Shown piece after piece: positions 12,348 through 22,994 of a DNA stretch of 64,000 bases; the stretch's first letter is position 1, and each line of letters begins with the position of its first letter. This DNA is from Bifiguratus adelaidae (lineage: Eukaryota; Mucoromycota; Endogonomycetes; Endogonales): NCBI GenBank assembly GCA_002261195.1, contig MVBO01000079.1, positions 1-64,000 of the forward strand, written 5' to 3'. The translations under genes were made by a program, and so were the position numbers. The notes under the pieces are model-generated. The model did no database searches. It worked only from the letters and a program-made list of their open reading frames with translations, and had not been told where the DNA came from.

Positions 12348-15300
12348 TTACACTCCGAAATTGGAGTCCATTCTTCTCGCTTTTGCCAATATGCCTTTAC
12401 GTCGATACGAAGCTACGAGATCTGAAACAGATGTCTTTACCTTTTTATAGTCGTGCTCATGGAGAGCCCTGTGAGACATCCAGATTAGACCCATTCGACA
12501 GTAATGTCCCGATTTGCACTTACGTTGCGAACGCCTTCAAGAACGTTTCCCTTTCCTTGGTTGTCAGATCGGCTTTCGGGAACTCTGCGATGACTGTAAT
12601 AACCCATTGTCCGGTTTCAGCCGGTAGAAGCTCCGCTAGCAGCCGTAAGAGGTATGCTCCATCGGTCACGCCTTCATGAGGGAAGTGATCGATGAGACCT
12701 TCGAATATTAATCGACAAAAGTCATATCCGTACACACGGAAAACGGACTGAACGGCAGGTTTCAAGACCGCATCAGGAGTTTCGCGTAGCTCTCCAGAGT
12801 TACTGATCTCTCCCGGAGTACTTGGGGTTGAAACGGGCGTGCGGGCTCTCGAAAACGGCTTTGTAAATGGCACACTCAGAATCCGTCGAAAGAATAACAA
12901 GACAGATTCAAGTGCATTAGCCTGCTCAATAGAGATACCAGCCAGCCCAGCTTGCACAATAGAAGAGGTGATGTTTGACTGAACAATGGGTGCCGGATTT
13001 TCTTCGATGACGGCACCTGCCAATCGAAAGTAATCTTCAATGACTATTGAACACATTAGCAGGGGTTCTGAATTCTGTCGACAAGTACTCACCATCCGGT
13101 ACATCGCGGAACTCCTTTCCATTGAGAAAGGAAAATGTGCTCGCGCTTAAGTTCTCGAAAAGCGAAACACAAGCTGGTGCCGTCTCCATATCTCGAACGC
13201 CATGCTCTCTGACAACATACATGCCAATCCATAGATAGCAGCTGAGATGAGACCGCGCGAAGGCGGATGCGAGCTGCTCCATCAGATTGGGTAGCAGTGG
13301 CCTCAAGCGAAGTTCGTATGTGATGAGTGCATGCTTGAATAGGCGACATGCGCTTTCAGAGATCTTTGCGTTGTCGCCGTAATTGGCTATGACAAGCTCA
13401 ATGACGGGCCAGATCTCCGTCAAGAAGGCTACACAAGGATGTGACTCCGCCTGTGGTACATCGGGACGAATGATGCGCAAGAACAATGTGATGCGCTCGA
13501 TGACGTCTAAGCAAGGTTGAGCGAGTCAATGACAGGCAAGTGCCGCGTTAAGCTTACCAGCAATTTCCTTTTGCTCCGCCTCGGATGACGAATTAGCATC
13601 TTTGGATGCAAGCTCATGAAGTCGTTGTGCACTTGGGAGCACAAACCATTGCAAGGCTTGCGCAATCTCGTGAATTGGAACTGCTGCAATGACATGTGCA
13701 ACCGCTTCGGTCACTTCAAATGCATCTTTTGCGGGGAGGGACTTCATGAGATTAAGGTAGAAGGGATGAAGCTCGCTCAGGTAACCGACCAAGAGCTGCA
13801 ATTTGAACGTTAGCGGTGTTCAACATCTTAACTTATTGCACACCTTTCCACAATCTTCGCATAAATGTTTCAGAGCGAGAGCACTTGCAGCAGCGACTTC
13901 TTGGTCGTCGAAGCCAGCAGTGACAAATTGGAGTTGATATGGTATATAGGTGGGGTGATAGCTTGTCCATCGGGTATAACGTGAAATAAGGAGAGTGGCT
14001 GCGTACCGAATCTTTGGATGTGGGGGTAGTTGCTGAAGAAGGTCCATAATTTGAGGCATTAATGTATTCTCGTCCGTGGGTACACGCGCTCCCATAGCGC
14101 GTAAGGCAAAGATTGGAGCTTCGATGGCCTGCCATGTCACAGGCGCCTGTTCTGTTGTTGGCGTCGCCGGTAGCGAGCTGGCAGGTGTCGATACGGCGCT
14201 AGATCGCAACAGCCTTGTCAGCACCGCGCAGGGTTTCGCCAAACACTTTTCCGGTCCAAGCACATCACAGCAGTCCTTGAGAGTGTCGCCCATGACATGC
14301 CGGAAATCTCTAAACTCATCGCGTTCTTCTGCTGTCCATGTGGAAAGATCTTCCGGATAATGGCAATGATTGATGATGGCGTCCACGAGGCGTGAGAAGA
14401 CAGGTTCGAATTTCGGTACTGCTCCGGCATTGCGTTCGTTCATGAGCGCGTCGGCGAGCTTGTACCAGAACGGAAACGTCATCGGCACGATATCTAGGTC
14501 GTGATAGGCTGTACAATCCGCGATACCGTCCACAATACCGATAAAGGCATCTGCATGCGACAGAACAAGGGTCAAATAGCTTTCGCCGGCTTCGGTAAAT
14601 ATTCGGCAGAGTCCTCTGACGGTGTCGGAATCCTCGTCCGCAGAACATTGGCGTAGCATATCACGTAGGGGTTGTAATAGTGGATAGATTTGTTGAATGA
14701 GTTGCATGTAGGATTCGACTTCTTTGGACTGGTAAATGATCTCGCAGATGACGTCCACCGCCACGTCAAATAAGGCCGGCACCGCCAGTGACTGAAAGGT
14801 CAAGGGGAGTAATGGGTTTGCCGCAAGATCGTTTACATCCAAATCACCGGTACGCAGCCAGCTGAGCAAACATGAAAACACTTTGGCTTGCAGATCTGTG
14901 CTGTGTCCGGCCGTCTGCATGTACATGACCAACATTTTGAGTACCGCATCCGAATTGTTCGTTAAAAGTTCGGAGGAGCGCTGTTGATAGACGTCGTCGG
15001 ACATTGGTATGCGAGAACTCGCGTTGATCTCCTCCGGCAGGATGGTGAGAAACTCTAGCAGACAGATGGCTGTCTCTGGCGTTTTGCCATAAAGATTAAC
15101 CATATCGGTCAAGACATTCTGCCAGCTGGTGAACTGCAGAGCCAAGTCTGCGATGCCCAGACATAACTGAGTCACCACAAGTTTAGGTCCGGTGGCATAT
15201 TGACTCAATAAGGCAAGCAAACTGTCGCGTAAGCTTGTACGCGCAGTCTCGTCGAGATCTTGAAGGTCATAGATAATCTACGTCTGCCCCGTTAGAACCC

Positions 15301-15601
15301 CGACCATCGCGATCAGAGAGCCCGTAGCCATCCTACTTGCCTTTTGACGTAACGTTTGAGCGGCAAACAGCTTCGCCTCCTGCTGTGTATCGCGTTGCTT
15401 GAGCAGTAGATCGGCCGTCGTCCATGCCTCAGGCTAAAACCATTCCGAGTCCACAATCGGTTCATGCATGTCACCCACGCCGGCCAAAACACTTACACTC
15501 TTTTGAAACTCTTCGAGCCATTTGCCCGCTTGCTCTCTGTGAGCCTTATCGGCCGAGCCATACAGAGCTTCCAGCGCCTTAACCATCTGCGCCGATGCCA
15601 T
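12348..15601 (-). CDS. MTR10: Importin beta-family receptor Mtr10/transportin-SR (TNPO3-like)
   Basis: Karyopherin that carries SR-type and Npl3-type mRNA-binding proteins into the nucleus, with release by RanGTP. Exons 15601-15497, 15433-15341, 15277-13844, 13795-13558, 13506-13093, 13043-12524 and 12468-12348 give 974 residues, the size of yeast Mtr10 (972). The N-terminus shows the importin-beta layout (QMVKALEALYGSADKAHREQ.., then LFAAQTLRQKIIYDL). Family landmarks include LCLGIADLALQ, LPEEIN and GLCRIFTEAGESY. HEAT helices fill the rest. The intron at 15340-15278 starts with GC rather than GT (AAAAG/GCAAGT); it is needed to join LRQK to IIYDL in frame, and GC-AG introns of this consensus are a known minor class. 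A second importin of the same clade (importin-13) lies 11 kb away. The gene shares a promoter with the ML-domain gene. Confidence 0.95.
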
Positions 15602-16084
15602 CGTCAAGGACGATATATTCGCTGATGTCAATGAGATGGATGAAATTTACGTTCCATGTGTAAGAGTGCCTATATGACGGCATTGAAAAGGTATGAATGA
15701 TGGAAAGGAGAGAAAAGAGAGAGAAGACGATGCTTGGATCCCAAGGACAATTCACTTGGATGTCATGGTCCTGGGTGGAAAGAGAGAATCATGATCCACT
15801 TGGCAACGTGGGTATCACACATTGCAATGATATGCGATCAAGATCGTGATGGACACAAGAGAGACACTAACTACACCGTCGCTAACCCCCATTCATGCTC
15901 CGTCCTAGTCTATCATCTATCCTATCGATTCGAAATTGTTAGCTTGAACAATGGCCGGATCCAAAAAAGGGTGACGTCGCACTGCAGCATGACGTCAGTG
16001 TCAGGTGATACATGTTCCAGTGGGTTGAAGGTGTGTTCCCAAGTGCGCTTCTTTTGCTCTCTTCATACGGCAGATTAACCGACC
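15602..16084. promoter_or_regulatory. MTR10 / ML-domain divergent promoter with paired CRE-type sites
   Basis: This 483-bp intergenic region separates two divergent start codons. TGACGTCG (15972-15979, one mismatch) and a perfect TGACGTCA (15990-15997) lie 18 bp apart, about 90 bp upstream of the ML-domain ATG. Their spacing and position resemble the pair upstream of SSN6. Binding by an ATF/CREB-type bZIP factor is inference. Confidence 0.6.
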
Positions 16085-16704
16085 ATGCGTCTATGGGTGG
16101 TCTTGGCCCTTGTGGCCTATGCAAGCGCGTTGCCTGTTCAAGACTTTTTTGGTGGTACTATCCAGTCTGAGTCCATCACCATCTGTGGCACGGAGGATGA
16201 CTTGCTGTCGTAAGTACGAGGCGGAGTTCAACGGAGGGTGACGCAGGCATAGATACTCACCGGGTTGGGACCCTTCACGTAGGATTGAGCATATCAACTT
16301 GTACCCAGACCCACCGGTCAAGGGAGAGACCTTGTCGGTCGACTTCAAGGGTTATCTCAAAGAGACCGTGGAAGAAGGTGCATACGTTGACGTCCTGGTC
16401 AAATATGGCGTCGTCAAGATTCTGCAGAAACGATTTGATCTCTGTGAGCAGGCCGGTCAAGTTAACAAGTCATGCCCGGTCGAGAAGGGCGATTTCACAA
16501 TAGATAAGGATGTCGACCTTCCCAAGGAGATTCCACCGGTAAGTATAAAACGGATCATGGCATGGAGAAGGGGGGTGGGGTGGGGGGACAATCGCTGATC
16601 ACCTTCATTCGTTGCAGGGTCGCTACACCGTCAATGCTCGAGTCATGACCAAGGACAATGAGCAAATTACGTGCATCAATGGTTTGGTCAACTTTCCGCG
16701 ATAA
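16085..16704 (+). CDS. Secreted ML-domain (NPC2-like / PG-PI transfer) lipid-binding protein
   Basis: Small secreted or vacuolar lipid-binding protein. Exons 16085-16209, 16283-16538 and 16618-16704 give 155 residues. A signal peptide covers about residues 1-16 (MRLWVVLALVAYASA). The ML fold is shown by ITICG, then INLYPDPPVKGETLSVDFKG, LCEQ..SCPVEKGDF and the closing YTVNARVMTKDNEQITCIN, with the conserved cysteines expected to pair. Family members include NPC2 (sterol) and fungal phosphatidylglycerol/phosphatidylinositol transfer protein; the substrate cannot be told from sequence. Intron 2 carries an exceptionally G-rich run. The gene is divergent from MTR10 and followed 202 bp later by the peroxiredoxin gene on the same strand. 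Confidence 0.88.
16570..16587 (+). other. G-run with quadruplex potential in ML-gene intron 2
   Basis: Six G, T, four G, T, six G in a row on the transcribed RNA sense. This offers at least four tracts of three Gs with one-base loops, a textbook G-quadruplex pattern. It sits about 32 nt after the donor and 30 nt before the acceptor of an 79-nt intron. Confidence 0.55.
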
Positions 16705-16906
16705 GCGCAATCCAACCGCTCCTAGCAGCCCAACTGTGTCTCTCTCTACCCGTGTATCCGCCTCTCCCACATATACAATGTAGCGCTTTCTTGTTTATAA
16801 GCTATCCAATAACAGTGTTCTATAGCAATTAGAGTTTCGTTCGGTTCCGATGAGCTTTTAAAACACTCGCGTTTTGCCCTTTTCAAGTGAGTGAGTGAGT
16901 GACAAC

Positions 16907-17763
16907 ATGGTAGGTGAACATGAGCCCGACAGCGCGTGGATGACCTCACTCAACACTATCACTAGGTCGTTCAAGTCGGTGATACGGTAAGCAGAGGGCG
17001 CGCGCGCGCGCGAGTTCCCTTCTCGGTTAACCAAAAACACCTACAGCTTCCCAACGTCAAACTCTCCTACGTGCCCTACGACCCATCGTTGGAATCGTCC
17101 AAAGCCTGTGGCATTCCACAACCGCTCAAACTCCGCGAGTTTCTCAAAGGCAAGCGAGCCGTGATACTCGGGGTACCGGGTACGTTCTGCTGGCGTTGCG
17201 TTGAATAGGCAAAGGTGCGGTATTAAGGGGTATCAGGTGCGTTTACGCCTGCGTGTACACAAACGCACTTGCCTTCCTTCGTGGAAAACCATGCACAGCT
17301 ACGACGAAAGGGCATTGATGTCGTCATTTGTGTTTCCACTACCGACGCCTTTGTCATGAGTGCCTTCGGACGGTGGGCTGGGGTTGGAGGTGGGTGATAT
17401 ACTCATTGGAGGCATTGGTTCGATCTAATGTCGGGATTGGATAGACAAGGTGATTATGGCTGGTGATGGGAATGGAGAGCTGGTGAGTGCTTTAGGATTG
17501 GATCAAGATTTGACCAAGATGGGACTTGGAAAAATGAGGGTAAGGTGACAGGATGTATTTCTGGGCTTCTGATACGGAGCGCGCCACATGTAGAGCAAAC
17601 GCTTTGCCCTGGTGGCCGATGATCTTAAGGTGACTTATGTGGGCGTAGAGCAAAAGTGAGTTGTGATATGCCTTGGCAATGCCATGGATTGCTTAGTGAT
17701 GGATTATTCGATAGGCCTGGAGTGACAGTATCCGGCGCTCCTGCAGTACTTGCAAAACTTTGA
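16907..17763 (+). CDS. Peroxiredoxin, Prx5/Ahp1 type
   Basis: Thiol peroxidase that reduces hydrogen and alkyl peroxides. The reading that fits the family starts with an exon that is only ATG (16907-16909), followed by 16966-16986, 17047-17179, 17237-17389, 17445-17539, 17594-17655 and 17715-17763. The product is 171 residues starting MVVQVGDTLPNV. The peroxidatic cysteine is C59 in GVPGAFTPACTQTHLPSF, the hallmark of the Prx5 class. A second cysteine, C29, lies upstream, and a third sits in VVICVST. The C-terminus VEQKPGVTVSGAPAVLAKL is typical; it carries no clear peroxisomal signal. A (GCAC/GC)-type alternating tract lies in intron 2. The stop is 47 bp from the stop of the convergent gene. 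An alternative ATG at 16940 is in a frame that misses the conserved VGDT start. Confidence 0.9.
16998..17012. repeat. (GC)n alternating tract in peroxiredoxin intron 2
   Basis: Fifteen bases of strictly alternating G and C lie between GAGG and AGTTCC. Alternating GC is the sequence most prone to adopt left-handed Z-DNA under negative supercoiling. Confidence 0.7.
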
Positions 17764-17810
17764 TTCTAAATGTAATATACAGTCATTGTACAAGCATCTA
17801 AGGGCTTGGA

Positions 17811-20800
17811 TTAAGGGGATGGCGCAACGACATACCCTAGCGTCTTGTGCAGCATGTCAAGTTGCTTCAATAGAGATGTTTCGTGGAGATGAGGGTTGTC
17901 TTGGAGAAAGTTTGCAATTTGGTTTATAGCATGTGATGTGGCCTGTCGCTGGTCAAGATATGCGAGTGATTTCAGGATAACCGAATTGTCGATGGCTTCC
18001 TTTTGCTCTCGACGATATGCGGCAATGTCGGATGCCTGGAGATGATGTTTAGTTGCGAACTGGGGCTTGCGTGTTGCTTACCTTGATGTTTTGCGCAGCC
18101 TCGGCGTGGGCAGCAATGAGTTTGTTGTCGTTCAGCAGTTGCACGGTGTCCCAGAGAGCGGGTGGCACAATCTCTTGCAACCTTTCCATGCCATTGGTTC
18201 TCTGCAGCTTTTTGCTCTAGAATGCACGTTGAGTAATCTTTCTCTTGGAGACTCCGTAGGGCTTACCAGTAGCAGACATATCTGAAAAAAGCATGCCCAA
18301 TCATGAGCTTCCTGGACCAATTCATTAAAGTCAAGACACACAGCGTTCATAATCAAATACTAAGCCGCCATCATATCAAAATCGATCCGTGATGTGTGAC
18401 ATTCACCACTTACGTTCTGCTCATCCCGCCGAACGGCATCATCCATGTCATACACGGTTTCGATGATCAGATGAGCTATTGAGATGGGACTGATCTCGTG
18501 CTTTGAGACGCCATTGAGCTTATGTATGACACTCAGGAGCTGTGTGCACGTAACATCAATCGGATGTCCCAAGTCTCTTTCAGGAACTCACCTCTATCCT
18601 GTCAATGGACGTGTACAAGCATAATGACAGTAAAGCTTCCAAGAGTTGAGAGACCTAACTGGATGATTAGAATTCTTCTCATCGACAACAAATTTGGAGG
18701 CCATACCTTGCTAATCGGGTCTAACGGACTCTCCTCAGCCTCGCAAAGCATTGCAATCAGCTCGACCGAGTCCCGGAAGGTATTGAACGTCAAGTGATCG
18801 ATCGCATCGTTGTGATCTCCATGCGCGATAGCAAAGTGTGCACGAGTCTTGCGTACATTGCTTAGCGCGAGTACTGGTAGACTCTGTCGAATTGGTCAAA
18901 TCAGCACTGACCAGGGCAAATGGAGCCCGGCTCCATACTCACCATGGCCTGCAGTATATTGTAATCTACTGAACCATTGCTTGCAGCCATCAGCCTTCCA
19001 AGTTCTTGCCACATTTTCATCGATTCGGCTTCTATGTGCAAGTAAAGCTAAAGTGGGCATCAGCAAATGCTATGTCTGTCATGTAGAATCAATATACCTG
19101 TTGCAAAATCCGTGGATCGTTCACAGTCAATACCTCGAGCGGAAACCTTGACCACAAGTGAAACACTTGATCCATCCCAAGCGGATTCACATTGATCCGC
19201 AAGCGTGAGCAAAGGGCAACCTGGTTAAACCACGTTCAGAAATGTTTCTGAAAAAGAGTAATAAGGACCAACCAACCTTGTACGATTGCGAAAGTTGAGG
19301 CGTGCAATGTGCGATCAACGCTCGGAGACGCCAAACAACCGTTGCATGTATATCGGTCGTTTGTAGCTAGTGTCCTGTGAGATGGTGGATCAACGCCTTG
19401 GTTTCACTTACTATCGACATCAACATATACAGAATGTCAATGACATCCTCTTCGTGCATACAGTCCAGGCATTGCCACAGTAGCTCTATAGTAAGCCTTG
19501 CCGCAAAGTCTGAAGTACTTGCCATGGTGAGCTGAATGCAAGAAGAGAGAAAGTGGGTTTGAGTTTGATGGTCTGATTTGGCGAAGAGCGTCGCATGTTG
19601 GTGGAGGATGTCTTCCAATAACGAGGAAGTAGTCTCCATAGCTTCCGGCGCATGATCGTGGATCGCTGATATCCGGTCTAGAAACAACGGTATGTAGTCT
19701 AAGAGACTGGTGAGGGTAACATGTGTGAATGATGAATTGGGTGTTTCGGATTCCAATGGCATATCTAATGAACGAAGAATGGCCCAGTAGAAGTAGAGCT
19801 CCGGCGTACCGTGTGCAGCGTTGTTTTGTAGCGCAAGGCCATGACAAGCTTCCATAAACTCTTTGATGAAGATTGACGTGTTTGAAGCTTCCAAAGTCGT
19901 CCTTGATGTGAGGATCAGGCGTATGACATTGAAGAATGTCTCTTCTACCGCTTTCTGCTCTGTTTGAGCTTTCGTGTCTCTGTCATTCGAGGACATGGGA
20001 TTTTCGAAGAGAAATCTCCATTGGCAGATTAGGTCCTCATCACCGCCGGGCAATCTTTTAATACTTACCTTGCTATCAACACTGTACATGAAGCGAACGC
20101 GACTTTTGATGAGTGCCCTTGCCGCTTCCAATCATTCGTGAGCTCCCTGACAAAGGTGTTATACAAAGTGTGTAGATGAACGAGGTAAAAGCGAGTCAAT
20201 CGAAGATGCTTGGCATCGATCTGAGTGCTCTCTGAGGGTAAAACGTCAATGATGGCAGTGGAAATGTGCTTTGACAATGCATGTAACTGTCAGTGTGTGA
20301 GTACGTGAAGGATATGTTGGACAATCGTCCATACCTGCACATGCCGGGACGGATCTGTTCTTTGGTATTGAATGAATAATCTGACGGCATACTTCATTGC
20401 AATATTTAAGCGCCGTATGTCGTTCAGTTCCCCTTGAGCGATCTCCAATAGCAAGGTCACAGCTGAAAAGTGATGGCCAATGAGAAACCAATAAATGGTT
20501 CATGTATGATCTACCATACCTTCTGCAGAAATGGCACGCGTCACATGCGCCAACTCGGTCTCCATGTCGACAACATCTTTCCCAAGATTCTCAAGTAGCC
20601 CGCCCAGAAACGTTTCCAGCAATTTGTTCACTGCCAATCGCCATTCGCTCGCTATTTCTGGCGTCAACTTCTTTTGTACTTCCTGTTCAGGTACGGCATG
20701 TCAGTCCTCGTTCGATAATTGGGACGTGGTTCATACCACAGTTTCGCTCGCAACGTCTGCGCAGGCCTCCATGACACTCCGACAAAGCAATCGCATCCCA

Positions 20801-21184
20801 TTGCCCCCATTCTCAGTCTTGCATTTGGCTAAGTCCGTAAATCGATGATGCGTGAATTTTGGGGAATACAACCAAGTCATCAGCCCTTCTTGGTACGAGA
20901 CCAGAATGGTCATGGAGGTCTTAAATGATATTTGTTAGCGTGGATGCTAAAGACGACGGCAATTACCCCACCTTTACGTCCTCCAATTTGGCATTCCTCT
21001 TGCTCAAGCGACGAATACATCGCTTATGAAGGGACCCAAGCTGCGCATATATGCGTTAAGGATGGTCAGGGAGAGCCGCGACTTTCAAGCTTACCTGCTC
21101 AACCCTCTGCAACACGTCTCGGACATTCGTTGACGGTACGAGATCAAGCAAACCGCCATTGGTACTCTGTGACGCGGTTGACAT
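17811..21184 (-). CDS. Unrecognised alpha-helical (HEAT/solenoid-like) protein, about 860 residues
   Basis: Sixteen exons can be followed in frame, from ATG 21184 (MSTASQSTNGGLLDLVPS) to TAA 17811-17813. They include 21184-21095, 21040-20972, 20919-20737, 20682-20520, 20462-20335, 20286-20069, 20015-19412, 19366-19277, 19220-19098, 19047-18943, 18883-18707 and 18654-18592, then four more. The sum is about 863 residues. The protein is almost wholly helical, rich in Leu, His and Ser, with no signal peptide, membrane segment or catalytic motif I can see. The pattern of amphipathic helices suggests a scaffold or solenoid (nuclear pore, transport or chromatin type), but I do not recognise the family. 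Its last exon converges on the peroxiredoxin gene with 47 bp between stops. Conserved splice signals and phase through 15 introns make it a real gene. Confidence 0.7.
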
Positions 21185-21487
21185 GGCTATACAAGCGAAA
21201 GCAGGGCATAAGCAAGCGTGGTATATCGAGACATCAACAACTCAATGCCTTACATGGCCCGGTCTTTCCGACCATGACACGAGGTTTACGTGCCGCGGTG
21301 ATGAAGAGGATTAAATAGTTGCCCTAATTAGGCAGAATCGTGGTTTGTGCATTGTCTTTATGGCACGCGGTTGGCTTTCCTAATGGATACAAGCCGTATT
21401 AGAGGTACGCAAGTGCGTTCTGGAAGGTAGTCAAGTACACAAGAGGAATTGCTTGGCACGATTTTCTGTTCAGGCTTTCGATGTAGG
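21185..21487. other. Promoter side of the unrecognised gene
   Basis: About 300 bp upstream of the minus-strand start at 21184. No gene or repeat is seen. Confidence 0.4.
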
Positions 21488-22560
21488 TCAAGCTTCGAGC
21501 GAATCTGTCCAACAGCATATCCTGTGCGATTGTATGTGTCTCAGCATGCACAATGATAATATCTTCCGTTCATAATGCCAACGACCGTAATTCACATGTT
21601 TAGCACCCATCCTGCGAGACCCTCTGCTTTTAAACCAAAGTGGTGGAACATTTGAAAACATTGTAGCCTCTGGATGATACTCGAGGCTGCCAAAAGTATG
21701 ATTCATTTCACCGCCTGAACTGTCTCTTGTCTCGAACTCTTGCACCCCTATTCGAATTCCTTTAGAGGTTAAGTCGTGCTTGCTTGGAAGAAGATACAAC
21801 AGCTGCCGGAATAGCTTTAAGCAGCTATTCACGCTAACGTTGAAGTGGACGTCTCGGATGGTTTCGTATCTTTGTAGTGCAGAAGGTTTTCCAAAAATTT
21901 AGCGAACTGTGCATCATTGGAAAGTAAACGATAGGCCACGAAGGCCAGGTTTTGACCGGCTCTTCGCAATAGCGGTCGAAATGTAACCAGATCTGCAACT
22001 TCAGGTAGTTTGGCTGTCCTTCTTACAGCTTCTCCAGATGAGCGTCTATCGGAAATGGCTTCTTGTAAACGTGCTTAGGGCGTGGCCATTCCCATAGGCG
22101 TGGCTTCGTTGCAATAGATTCGCAAAATATCTTCGTGGTGCAATTCGCTGACGGTTCTTTGATTGTTGCGATCAAGCTTACGGTTGTGCCGGTCAAGGAG
22201 GAATCTTTTCATGGACCACTCAGGGCTAGGATACCTCAGAATCTTGTCATTGGCAAGAAATCATCTCGACGAATTTATATTGGAGTTTATCGACCTTGTC
22301 CTCGAAATTCATTGAATAATAATTTTCTGTGCGAATCATCAGTAACAACATTGATTACTTCATGTATTGAGTTATTTACCTTCGGAAGCGTAGAGGTATG
22401 CATCCGCCGGTTCCTATCGACTAATCGATTTGTGGGAGCTCATAAGGCTTGGCAAACGCATGGTTTTCATCGCTTTGTTTCGCCTTGCCTCCTCTTACCT
22501 CGAAAAATGCCTGATCAAAAGATCTCTAGTGCGCACTTTCGACTCTTTCAATTGATCGAG
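21488..22560 (-). pseudogene. Decayed protein-coding region of unknown family
   Basis: On the minus strand, coding-like stretches follow each other in changing frames, with several breaks between them. Recognisable stretches include RTRDLLIRHFS, KRGGKAKQSDENHAF, NSIHEVINVVTDDSHRKLL, SMKRFLLDRHNRKLDRN, ELHHEDILRIYCNEA, LVTFRPLLRRAGQNLAF and a last stretch of about 114 residues ending near 21488. No splice sites account for all the frame changes. I cannot assign a family. It may be a dead host gene or the remnant of a mobile element captured in the only gene-poor stretch of the right-hand 50 kb. The plus-strand open frame at 22135-22572 is the mirror of this sequence. Confidence 0.45.
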
Positions 22561-22994
22561 TTTGCGGGATGATCCTGGTCCCGGCAAGCACTCCCGGAAC
22601 ATCCGTACCTTAACTATCAGAGAACGTCCTTTCACGGCAAAGCTCACATTTTGTTACACCGGACGATCCCCCGTACTCGCTGGTCCCTCACGGCCCATTG
22701 TACAGCATTATCCTCTGCATCGAAAACGGAATTGTTGGCGTTGTGTGTTACGGCAGGCCGGAGTTACCTCCTGCAATCTCACAATAACCGTTCAGGAGGC
22801 TAACAATTGAACTGTTTCATCACATCCGCGGGAGATCAAGTACATGGACCAGGAATTACATTTGCCAAAACCCAGATTCACGAGTTCGCAAGGAAAATCT
22901 CGGACGAGGCATATATGCCAAAAATGGGCCCCCACCGAATCTGCAAACGCGGCAAAGGTATTCAACGTCAACAAAACTCCATTCACTAATTTAA
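22561..22994. other. Gap downstream of SCAI
   Basis: About 430 bp between the decayed region and the SCAI stop. The minus strand near 22650 shows a short Cys-containing stretch (TKCELCRERTFSDS) that may be the start of the same decayed coding region. It also holds the SCAI 3' untranslated region. Nothing else is supported. Confidence 0.35.

Noticed and set aside
12293-12679. 128-codon plus-strand frame
   Set aside because: It is a shadow of the last exons of MTR10.
22135-22572. 145-codon plus-strand open frame
   Set aside because: It is the mirror of a better coding-like signal on the minus strand and has no motif or splice context.
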